Below, piece by piece: positions 54,223 through 64,000 of a stretch of 64,000 bases of DNA. The notes beneath the pieces are model-generated. The model ran no database searches. It saw only the letters and a program-made list of their open reading frames with translations, and was not told the DNA's origin. This DNA is from Solirubrobacterales bacterium (GTDB lineage: Bacteria > Actinomycetota > Thermoleophilia > Solirubrobacterales > Solirubrobacteraceae), in the NCBI GenBank assembly GCA_947474595.1, contig CANJIV010000001.1:424990-488989 (forward strand). The letters are read 5' to 3'. The translations under genes were made by a program, and so were the position numbers. Each line of letters starts with the position of its first letter. Within the stretch, counting starts at the first letter, position 1.

Positions 54223-55605
54223 ATGTTCGTCTTTGGCCCCGCCGTGGGGTCCTGCCCTCCTGTGCAAACACCACACACCGACACCTGGACGCGCTACCGA
54301 GCCGAATTGCGGCGCGTCGTCGACGTCTCTACTTATGAGATTTGGCTTGAAGAGTTGGCGCTGATCAAAGTAACCCCCGTCGAGCTGACCATATCTGCCC
54401 CCAGATCTAAGCACGCGTGGATAAGGGACAGGTTCGGACGGGTCATGCAGGCCTGCTGTGAGGCCGTTTATGGCGTCGATGTAACCGTATTGCTCGTTGA
54501 GGCCGACCTCCAAACCACAGACCCCAACAACAGCGATCAGCCCCCTCCACCACCCAAGCGCGTTGGGCTAAATCCTAAGTACAACTTTGAACAATTCGTT
54601 ATCGGCGAAGGCAACCGCCTTGCCCACGCTGCGGCCCTGGCGGTCGCTGAACAGCCTGGAATGGCATACAACCCGCTCTTTCTTTACGGCCCTCCAGGGT
54701 TAGGAAAAACCCACCTCCTCCACGCTATCGCACACTACTTAGCCCAACACAGCCCCGCCACTACCGTCCGATACATCACCGTTGAGGAGTTCACCAACGA
54801 ATTCGTCGCTGCCGTATCCCAGGGTGGTATGGATGCCTTCAAGGCCACCTACCGCCACGTAGACGTTCTGCTTGTTGATGACGTGCAGTTCCTCGAACGC
54901 AAAGCTCGCACCGAGGAAGAGTTTTTCCACACCTTTAACGCTCTATATGAAGTTGGAAGTCAACTCGTTATTACCTCTGATCGCCTACCAAGCGACATGC
55001 AGGCTCTGGAAAACAGATTGCGTGAGCGCTTCGAATCTGGCCTTGTAGCTGATGTTGACCTCCCCGACAACGCTACCCGCCACACGATTCTGCGTATGCG
55101 AGCGTTGCGAGACGACCTCCCTACCATCGACTCAGCCGTCTTGTCTCTTATCGCGCAACGCGTCACCACCAATGTTCGTGCTCTCGAAGGAGCCTTAATC
55201 AGGGTGGTCGCCTTTCATTCGCTATCTGGAAGACCACTGGATGTCGAGCTCGCAACTGAGGTTTTAGACTCCTTATACCCACCAGTGGCGCCATCCAAGC
55301 GCTCCGTGGAGGAGATTCAGCAGACCATCGCAAAGGCCTTTGACATCTCAGTTGAAGATCTCAAATCGAGCAGCAAGGCTCCGTCCATTGCCCACCCACG
55401 CCACATCGCAATGCTCTTATCGCGCGAACTTACCCCCGACTCTCTTCCGGCGATCGGTCGGTCATTTGGGGGACGCAACCACTCCACTGTCCTTAGTGGT
55501 TGCCGCAGTGCCCAAAGACGCATTGAAGCCGATCAGCTAACAGCTCAACTCGTCCTGGAGATAAAAACCAAGCTGGGCGCGGCTCCTACCGACCGAGAGA
55601 GATGA
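54223..55605 (+). CDS. dnaA: Chromosomal replication initiator protein DnaA
   Basis: 460 residues from ATG at 54223. The frame is open back to 54049, but domain I similarity (WTRYRAELRRVVDVSTYEIW) begins only at about residue 19, and a promoter-like element lies at 54182-54190; GTG at 54244 is another possible start. Walker A GPPGLGKT is at 156-163 and Walker B VLLVDDVQF around 215-223. The C-terminal DNA-binding domain has HPRHIAMLLSRELTPDSLPA and GGRNHSTVLSG. First of the rightward run dnaA-dnaN-recF-dciA-gyrB-gyrA. Confidence 0.96.
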   Translation: MFVFGPAVGSCPPVQTPHTDTWTRYRAELRRVVDVSTYEIWLEELALIKVTPVELTISAPRSKHAWIRDRFGRVMQACCEAVYGVDVTVLLVEADLQTTDPNNSDQPPPPPKRVGLNPKYNFEQFVIGEGNRLAHAAALAVAEQPGMAYNPLFLYGPPGLGKTHLLHAIAHYLAQHSPATTVRYITVEEFTNEFVAAVSQGGMDAFKATYRHVDVLLVDDVQFLERKARTEEEFFHTFNALYEVGSQLVITSDRLPSDMQALENRLRERFESGLVADVDLPDNATRHTILRMRALRDDLPTIDSAVLSLIAQRVTTNVRALEGALIRVVAFHSLSGRPLDVELATEVLDSLYPPVAPSKRSVEEIQQTIAKAFDISVEDLKSSSKAPSIAHPRHIAMLLSRELTPDSLPAIGRSFGGRNHSTVLSGCRSAQRRIEADQLTAQLVLEIKTKLGAAPTDRER

Positions 55606-55732
55606 AACACTTTCCCCACAAGCTACCAACAGAGCTCATCTTAGTTAATCCCTGCAAAAACGAGCTTTGCGCAACTACAATCGACTTCCCAACAACACCT
55701 ACGACTCCAAACCTCTTTACTAGGTACTAATT
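55606..55732. other. dnaA-dnaN spacer, candidate oriC
   Basis: 127 bases, more AT-rich than the surroundings. It holds TTCCCCACA (55612-55620), two mismatches from a DnaA box, and no clean TTATCCACA cluster. The usual origin position is here or in the rpmH-dnaA spacer (53965-54222). The assignment rests mainly on gene order. Confidence 0.35.
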
Positions 55733-56848
55733 ATGAAGTTTTCAACTACGCGCGACGACCTCTTCAAGCTTCTACAAGCGGCCTCACGGATAGCCGGAAG
55801 CCCTACAGCTGGACAGTCTTTTCCAGGCATCCAGATAGAAGCACTCGCCAGCAACACCGTAGCCATCAGAGCTCGTGACCGAGAGCTAGGCATCCAACTT
55901 CCCCTGAGCGCGACCGTTGACTCCCCGGGCTCATGTCTGCTACCAGCACGCTTGTTGGTCGACATAGTTAGGACTCTGCCTGCCACCGCAGTCACGCTCA
56001 ACCTTGAAGCTGGCTCACAAACCGTACATCTCACAGCCGGTAGCGCAGCGTTCCAAATAAGGACTCTGCGCAATGAAGACTTCCCTGTGTTGCCTTCAGG
56101 GCAAGCTGCCAACTCAATCCAACTTCCAGCCGACGCGTTTATCTCCACAGTTGAAATAGTCGCGCGGGCTGCATCCCATGACGAAACACGCCCAGTCCTA
56201 ACCGGGATCCTCGTTTCTGCATCAGCAAACGAGCTGCGCATGGTTGCCACTGACTCATACCGCCTGAGCGTTAAAGAGACCACTGTTGATGCGCCTATAG
56301 AGGGTTCGTTTGAGGCCAATATCCCAGCGCGGGCTCTTCAGGAGCTAGCTCGCTTAGCGCAGTTGGATGGAGCCAACACCCTCTCTGTCGCTGTTAATGA
56401 GAACCAGATTGTCTTCACCGCAGGGGGAGCGGTGCTCTCCTCCATCCTGATCGATGGCCAGTTTCCCAACTACCGCCAACTACTCCCTGATGCCTTCGAA
56501 CACGAGCTGCGCATGCCGGTCGACGAGTTGATCGAAGTTGTTAGACGGATCGGTGTTGTCGCCCAAAAGAACGCCCCACTTCGGCTCGCCTTTGCCGCTG
56601 CCGAACTGACCGTTTCAGCCCAGACCCCAGACGTCGGAGAGGCCAAAGAGACCATTCCCTGTCCTTATTCAGGTGAGCCAATGGAAGTCGGCTTTAATGT
56701 TGACTACCTCAGAGAAGGCCTTGAAAGTGTTGGCCTTGGCGGAGATGTGATTATTAAACTTATTAGCCCACTCAGGCCAGGCCTTTTGGAGTCAGCAGAC
56801 GGTGCTGGGTTCACCTACCTGATCATGCCAGTGCGCCTCAACGTTTAG
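55733..56848 (+). CDS. dnaN: DNA polymerase III beta subunit (sliding clamp)
   Basis: 371 residues in three clamp domains. MKFSTTRDDLFKLLQAASRI at the start, RPVLTGILVSASANELRMVATDSYRLS in the second domain and the C-terminal ending TYLIMPVRLNV are typical. It encircles DNA and tethers the polymerase. Confidence 0.97.
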   Translation: MKFSTTRDDLFKLLQAASRIAGSPTAGQSFPGIQIEALASNTVAIRARDRELGIQLPLSATVDSPGSCLLPARLLVDIVRTLPATAVTLNLEAGSQTVHLTAGSAAFQIRTLRNEDFPVLPSGQAANSIQLPADAFISTVEIVARAASHDETRPVLTGILVSASANELRMVATDSYRLSVKETTVDAPIEGSFEANIPARALQELARLAQLDGANTLSVAVNENQIVFTAGGAVLSSILIDGQFPNYRQLLPDAFEHELRMPVDELIEVVRRIGVVAQKNAPLRLAFAAAELTVSAQTPDVGEAKETIPCPYSGEPMEVGFNVDYLREGLESVGLGGDVIIKLISPLRPGLLESADGAGFTYLIMPVRLNV

Positions 56849-56872
56849 GTGAAAGTGTCACCACAAAGTGAC
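56848..56872 (+). promoter_or_regulatory. Two mutually exclusive hairpins between dnaN and recF
   Basis: GGTGA (56848-56852) pairs with TCACC (56858-56862), or GTCAC (56857-56861) pairs with GTGAC (56868-56872); both use the same central bases. An attenuation or translational switch is conceivable, but stems are only five base pairs. Confidence 0.35.
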
Positions 56873-56907
56873 CCATCAGAGCAAGGCGGCACGTCTGGTT
56901 GTGGGGC

Positions 56908-58017
56908 ATGCTCGTCACAAAGCTGAAGGTCCGGGATTTTCGTAGCCACGAGTTGGCTGAGTTGGATGTCGGGCCAGCAATCACGGTGCTTCATGGCGAT
57001 AACGGTTCCGGCAAGACAAACCTTTTAGAGGCTGTGTTTATCGCCTGTACGGGGAGGTCTTTTCGAACCTCAGCCGATCGCGAGCTTGTTAGATTTGGGG
57101 CGCAGTTAGCGCGCCTAGAGCTCTACGGCGAAGGGCCTGATGGAGCTCACGAGATAGCTGTTGGTATATCACCAGGAGAGGCCAGGCGCTTCCATGTAGA
57201 TAGGTCACCGGTTGCTAGGTTGCTCGATGTAGAGATTAGGCCACTGGTTACGGTATTTAGTCCAGACCGCCTCGAGCTGGTTAAAGGTACTCCGGCGTTG
57301 CGTAGGGCTCACATAGACCAGGTGGTTTGTGCGCTTTGGCCGGCAAGAATGGCTTCGAGGCGCTCCCTTGGTCAAGCTCTAGCTCAGAGGAATGCACTGC
57401 TAACCAGAATCCGCGCTGGCCAGGCCTCTAGTGAGTCTCTGGGTGCTTGGGATACAGAGGTCGGCCGTCATGGGATCGCGGTGATGGACGATCGCCGAAG
57501 CGCAGTTGCCTTGCTCGCGCCGCGGTTTGGCGAGATAGCTGATTCGCTGGGACTCGACGGGGGCCCGGAGTTGGTGTATCGCCCGCGCTCGCTCGCCACG
57601 ACGGCGCAGGAGTTAACGGCAGAGATAACAGCCCGCCGTGCCACAGACCTAGATCGTGGCTTCTCAAGCCACGGGCCTCACCGCGACGACTTGCGCCTCG
57701 CTCGCGGGGGACGCGAGCTGCGGTCGTATGGCTCTCAGGGGCAGCAGCGCCTTGGGCTTTTGGCCCTCCTACTGGCTGAACGCGAGGCGATAGCCGATTC
57801 CCGCGGTCGCGCGCCTCTGTTGCTGTTAGACGATGTGACAAGTGAGCTCGACCCAGAGCGCCGGCAACGCTTGATCGATCTTCTAGGCGCCCAGGGCGCA
57901 AAGGGAGCGCAAAGCATCATCACCACAACCGACCTTGGCCAGCTACCCTCACGCGGCCAGATGGAGCTAATTGCAGTGCCATCTGGGGTTAGCCAAACCA
58001 CTTCGCTTGCAGCATGA
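56908..58017 (+). CDS. recF: DNA replication and repair protein RecF
   Basis: 369 residues from ATG at 56908. Walker A GDNGSGKTN, a signature-type DRGFSSHGPHRDDL, a SYGSQGQQRLGLLALLLAE signature and Walker B LLLLDDVTSELD are present. RecF with RecO/RecR loads RecA at gaps. It overlaps the next gene by 4 bases (ATGA). Confidence 0.95.
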   Translation: MLVTKLKVRDFRSHELAELDVGPAITVLHGDNGSGKTNLLEAVFIACTGRSFRTSADRELVRFGAQLARLELYGEGPDGAHEIAVGISPGEARRFHVDRSPVARLLDVEIRPLVTVFSPDRLELVKGTPALRRAHIDQVVCALWPARMASRRSLGQALAQRNALLTRIRAGQASSESLGAWDTEVGRHGIAVMDDRRSAVALLAPRFGEIADSLGLDGGPELVYRPRSLATTAQELTAEITARRATDLDRGFSSHGPHRDDLRLARGGRELRSYGSQGQQRLGLLALLLAEREAIADSRGRAPLLLLDDVTSELDPERRQRLIDLLGAQGAKGAQSIITTTDLGQLPSRGQMELIAVPSGVSQTTSLAA

Positions 58018-58325
58018 GGCGACGCTCGCCTCGACCAGCTTCGCTAGCGCTCGACGCCTTAACGGCGAAGTTAGCCCCAAAGACGTGCCTAGCGGCGGTG
58101 CAAGGCGTTTGGCCACGGGCAGTTGGAGAGACGGTCGCACGAGAGGCTAATGCTGTCTCTGAGCGATCGGGAGTGGTCACAGTCGCTTGTCGCTCGGCCG
58201 TTTGGGCCCACGAGCTGGACCTGATGTCTTTGGATGTCATCGGGCAGCTCAACTCGGCTTTAGAGGGCGAATTTGTGGTGGTCGGGTTGCGCTGTGTGGT
58301 GGCCACTGCCAACCAATCAGAGTAG
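58014..58325 (+). CDS. dciA: DciA (DUF721) helicase-loading protein
   Basis: 103 residues. The DUF721 core is clear: LAAVQGVWPRAVGETVA, a second segment SGVVTVACRSAVWAHEL, and a final hydrophobic strand. DciA is the ancestral bacterial loader of DnaB. It is coupled to recF by 4 bases and is typical between recF and gyrB in actinobacteria. Confidence 0.85.
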   Translation: MRRRSPRPASLALDALTAKLAPKTCLAAVQGVWPRAVGETVAREANAVSERSGVVTVACRSAVWAHELDLMSLDVIGQLNSALEGEFVVVGLRCVVATANQSE

Positions 58326-61072
<2,747 letters not shown>

Positions 61073-61134
61073 CCCAAGCCAATTATCTAAGTAAGCAGGC
61101 CACTCCTAAATCGACCAGGCAGGTGAAGAAGTAG

Positions 61135-63783
61135 ATGGCGACGTCTGACCAACTGACCGGCGGCAACATCGAACCACGCGGCCTCGAAGAGGAGATGCGC
61201 TCCTCTTACTTGGATTACGCGATGTCAGTGATTGTTGGCCGCGCCCTGCCAGATGTGCGCGACGGCCTCAAGCCCGTCCATCGGCGTGTGCTCTTTGCGA
61301 TGGGCGAGGCCGGACTGCAACCCAACCGTGGTTACTCGAAGTCTTCGCGCATCGTCGGTGACGTCATGGGCAAATACCACCCGCACGGCGACCAATCGAT
61401 CTACGACACCTTGGTTCGGATGGCCCAGCCCTTCTCGCTGCGCTGTCCGCTGGTCGACGGTCAAGGCAACTTCGGCTCGATCGACGACGACCCACCAGCT
61501 GCGATGCGTTATACCGAGGCGCGCCTTTCTCGCATTGCCACCGAGATGTTGCGTGATCTTGACGCCGATACCGTCGATTTCCAGCCCAACTACGACGGTC
61601 GTCAGCAGGAGCCGCTCGTCCTGCCGGCACGGTTCCCCAACCTTTTGGTCAACGGCTCTTCAGGTATCGCAGTCGGCATGGCAACCAACATTCCGCCTCA
61701 CAACCTGCGGGAAGTGATTGCGGCGACGATCGCCTACGTTGATAACCCCGAGATTGACGTCGAAGGGTTGATGGTTCACATCAAGGGGCCGGATTTCCCC
61801 ACCGGCGGCGCGATTCTCGGAATGTCTGGTATCCGCGACGCCTACGCGACGGGGCGTGGCCGCGTCCGCGTTCAGGCGCGCGCCCACATCGAACCGCTGA
61901 GCCACGGCAAAGAGGCGATCATCGTCACAGAGCTGCCTTACGCAGTTAAGAAGGGCGGCGACTCTGGCCTGATCGTGAAGATTGCTGACCTAGTTCACGA
62001 CAAGAAGATCCCCGAGATCTCCGATCTGCGCGATGAGTCCGACAAGCGCGGCATGAGGCTTGTTATCGAGCTCAAGCGCGATGTGATTCCCAAGGTTGTC
62101 CTCAACAAGCTCTACAAGCACACTTCGATGCAGGCCACCTTCGGCGTCAACATGGTGGCTCTCGTTGACAACGTTCCACGTACGCTCGGACTGCGCGAGG
62201 TGATTGGTCACTACGTCGATCACCAGCGCGAGGTGATTGTTCGCCGCACCAAGTTTGAGCTCAGCCGCGCCGAGGCGCGCGCCCACATTCTCGAAGGCCT
62301 CCTGGTCGCGCTAGGCAATCTAGACGCGGTTATTGAGCTGATTCGCGCTTCAAACGACCCTGACAGCGCTCGCGAGGGCTTAATCAAGCAGTTCTCGCTC
62401 TCGCGCGAACAGGCCCAAGCCATCTTGGACCTACGCCTGCAGCGCCTGACTGCGCTGGAAGCGGACAAGATCAAGTCCGAGCACGACGATCTCGTCGAAA
62501 GGATCCGCGAGCTGCGCGCGATTCTCGGTGACGAGTCGGCGGTCCTATCGATCATCAAGGAAGAGCTTCAAGAGATCTCTGATACCTACGGCGAAGATCG
62601 CCGCACGGTTATCAGTCACGCTGAAGGCGAGATCGATATCGAGGATCTGATCGCTGATCAGCAGATGGTCATCACAATCACGCGTACCGGTTACATCAAA
62701 TCGTTGCCGCTAAATACCTATCGCTCTCAGAAGCGCGGTGGCGTCGGTGTGACCGGGATGGATATGAAAGATGGTGACTACATTGAGCACCTCTTTGTCT
62801 GTTCGACCCACGATTTTCTGCTCTTTTTCACCAATCGCGGCAAGATCTATCGGCTCAAGGTCTACGAACTCCCTGAAGCACAGCGCACAGCGAAGGGTAG
62901 GGCGCTCGTTAACCTCCTGCCACTGCGTGAAGGCGAACGTGTGCAGTCAGTGCTCTCTACGCGCGACTTCACAGAGGGCAAGTACGTCGTCTTTGCGACG
63001 CGCCAGGGGATGGTTAAGAAGACTGAGTTCCTCGCCTACAACACGCCAATCAAGGCCGACGGCATAATCGCGATCAAGATCCGCGAGGACGACGAGCTGG
63101 TTGCCGTGCGAAGGACCAGCGGCGACGACGAGCTAATTATGGTCTCGCGCTCTGGTCAGGCGGTTCGTTTCAAGGAGTCCGATGTACGCGGAATGGGACG
63201 AGATACCAGCGGCGTACGCGGGATGAACGTGAGCCAGAAGGACAACGCAGTCCTAGCAATGGACGTCGCAGACCCCTCGTTGGAGTTGCTTGTAATCACC
63301 GAAAACGGCTACGGCAAGCGCACCCCGATAGAGCAGTATCGCGAGACTAAGCGGGGAGCGATGGGGGTCAAGACGATCAAGCTGACCGACGACCGCGGCG
63401 GCCTAGCCGGTGCGATGGTTGTTCGCGAACACGAGGATTTGGTTTTCATCTCCCAGAACGGGATGGTTCAGCGCACGCCGGTTCGAGGCGTTAGCCAGCA
63501 GGGCCGCGCCACCCAAGGCGTGCGACTGATGAATGTGAAGGCCGATGACCAGGTAAGCGCAGTAGCGGTCGTTATTGAAAGCGATGATGATGATGACGGC
63601 ACCGCTGGAGACGGAGCTATCTTAGGGATGGCAGCGCTTCCCTTTGATGGCCACGGCGACGCGGCCGATCAGCCTGACACGCCGCCCGCCCCGGTGATCG
63701 AGCATGTTGCTGAGAGCGACGAAGATGAAGATGTCGAGGAGCTCGAAGATGACCTTGGACCAGAGGACGACGAGGACGCTTGA
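61135..63783 (+). CDS. gyrA: DNA gyrase subunit A
   Basis: 882 residues. The active-site Tyr is in [13 protein letters not shown]. The breakage domain shows [20 protein letters not shown] and, in the quinolone region, [18 protein letters not shown]. The GyrA box variant [10 protein letters not shown] and six beta-propeller blades follow, and the protein ends in a long acidic tail. At the position equal to E. coli Ser83 this protein has Gln87; Asp91 matches E. coli Asp87. Confidence 0.96.
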   Translation: MATSDQLTGGNIEPRGLEEEMRSSYLDYAMSVIVGRALPDVRDGLKPVHRRVLFAMGEAGLQPNRGYSKSSRIVGDVMGKYHPHGDQSIYDTLVRMAQPFSLRCPLVDGQGNFGSIDDDPPAAMRYTEARLSRIATEMLRDLDADTVDFQPNYDGRQQEPLVLPARFPNLLVNGSSGIAVGMATNIPPHNLREVIAATIAYVDNPEIDVEGLMVHIKGPDFPTGGAILGMSGIRDAYATGRGRVRVQARAHIEPLSHGKEAIIVTELPYAVKKGGDSGLIVKIADLVHDKKIPEISDLRDESDKRGMRLVIELKRDVIPKVVLNKLYKHTSMQATFGVNMVALVDNVPRTLGLREVIGHYVDHQREVIVRRTKFELSRAEARAHILEGLLVALGNLDAVIELIRASNDPDSAREGLIKQFSLSREQAQAILDLRLQRLTALEADKIKSEHDDLVERIRELRAILGDESAVLSIIKEELQEISDTYGEDRRTVISHAEGEIDIEDLIADQQMVITITRTGYIKSLPLNTYRSQKRGGVGVTGMDMKDGDYIEHLFVCSTHDFLLFFTNRGKIYRLKVYELPEAQRTAKGRALVNLLPLREGERVQSVLSTRDFTEGKYVVFATRQGMVKKTEFLAYNTPIKADGIIAIKIREDDELVAVRRTSGDDELIMVSRSGQAVRFKESDVRGMGRDTSGVRGMNVSQKDNAVLAMDVADPSLELLVITENGYGKRTPIEQYRETKRGAMGVKTIKLTDDRGGLAGAMVVREHEDLVFISQNGMVQRTPVRGVSQQGRATQGVRLMNVKADDQVSAVAVVIESDDDDDGTAGDGAILGMAALPFDGHGDAADQPDTPPAPVIEHVAESDEDEDVEELEDDLGPEDDEDA

Positions 63784-64000
63784 TCGTCGCCTGACTCGCG
63801 CTAGTTCTAGCTATTCGCCTTGGCGCACGTTACACCGACGAAAACGATTCAGCATGAGGGTACGGTGATCCCAATCGGCCGCGGCAGTCAATCCCTCTTG
63901 GTGGTAGCGCGCTGAGTTGGTTGGTCAGTAGCGCGCCTAGCAGACGTACGGAGGGGGCCCCGCGCCCCGGGCGCCCCCCCCCAAAACAAAAGTAAGGGGG
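63784..64000. other. Sequence after gyrA, ending in low-complexity runs
   Basis: No gene or tRNA was recognised. A perfect 7-base inverted repeat (GCGCGCT...AGCGCGC) lies near 63907-63940. From about 63948 to the end the sequence is G, C and A runs unlike the rest of the window, probably an assembly-edge artefact. Confidence 0.6.

Noticed and set aside
54416..54424. CGTGGATAA (reverse of TTATCCACG), one mismatch from a DnaA box
   Set aside because: Single occurrence inside the dnaA coding region, without neighbours that would form an origin cluster.
54923..54931. TTTTCCACA resembling a DnaA box
   Set aside because: It encodes the conserved FFHTF segment of DnaA, so the match is explained by protein constraint.

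Overview
The window is a GC-rich bacterial chromosome segment (roughly 60% GC by eye) with dense coding, short spacers, many GTG/TTG starts and 1-4 base overlaps. The gene set is that of a high-GC Gram-positive. It has a class E-type sortase, menaquinone genes, a Rieske/cytochrome b complex, a TatA/TatC pair and an actinobacterial-style origin cluster. A class such as Thermoleophilia/Solirubrobacterales is my best guess. This is an inference from gene content and protein style, not a database result. No insertion sequence, prophage, integrase or CRISPR array was seen.

Layout. 1-9.2 kb: the end of a penicillin-binding protein, infA, thiL, a sortase with a pseudo-peptidase membrane protein, and a two-component system followed by an HtrA lipoprotein protease and an inositol-monophosphatase-family protein. 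9.3-17.2 kb: a GT20 synthase, a small membrane protein, the rpsF-ssb-rpsR-rplI-dnaB cluster, a DnaC/DnaI-like ATPase overlapping dnaB, and purA. 17.2-22.1 kb: a nucleotide-sugar cassette (acetyltransferase, Gfo/Idh oxidoreductase, UDP-sugar dehydrogenase, UDP-GlcNAc 2-epimerase, fold-type IV aminotransferase) resembling the Wbp route to diacetamido uronic acids. 22.1-32.4 kb, all on the minus strand: tRNA-Lys, a TPR protein, tatC, tatA, polyprenyl synthase, menaquinone methyltransferase, a split cytochrome b complex with a fused cytochrome c, then hemL, a two-domain AhbA/AhbB-like protein and hemB. 32.4-43.9 kb: an ABC exporter, a YmdB-type phosphoesterase, two multi-pass GT-C/GT87-like proteins with GtrA, a nucleotide pyrophosphatase-like enzyme, DUF4126, a PLP aminotransferase, ddl and a bifunctional-nuclease-family gene. 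44-47.6 kb: a secreted GH1 glycosidase, tRNA-Ile, apbE and a lipoprotein.

47.7-63.8 kb is the replication-origin region. parB, parA, an LLM flavin oxidoreductase, rsmG, a LAGLIDADG-like small gene, jag, yidC, yidD, rnpA and rpmH run leftwards. dnaA, dnaN, recF, dciA, gyrB and gyrA run rightwards from a divergent promoter region near 54 kb. The last ~50 bases are low-complexity G/C/A runs that look like a contig-end artefact.

The most interesting signals are: coexistence of a dnaB-coupled DnaC/DnaI-like loader with DciA; a Wbp-like sugar cassette in which the DegT-type aminotransferase is absent and a fold-type IV aminotransferase is adjacent; a fused siroheme-decarboxylase-like protein inside a hemL/hemB operon; a Bacillus-like split cytochrome b complex that lacks the heme-c(i) cysteine; and a LAGLIDADG-like protein in the origin operon behind a split parS-like palindrome.
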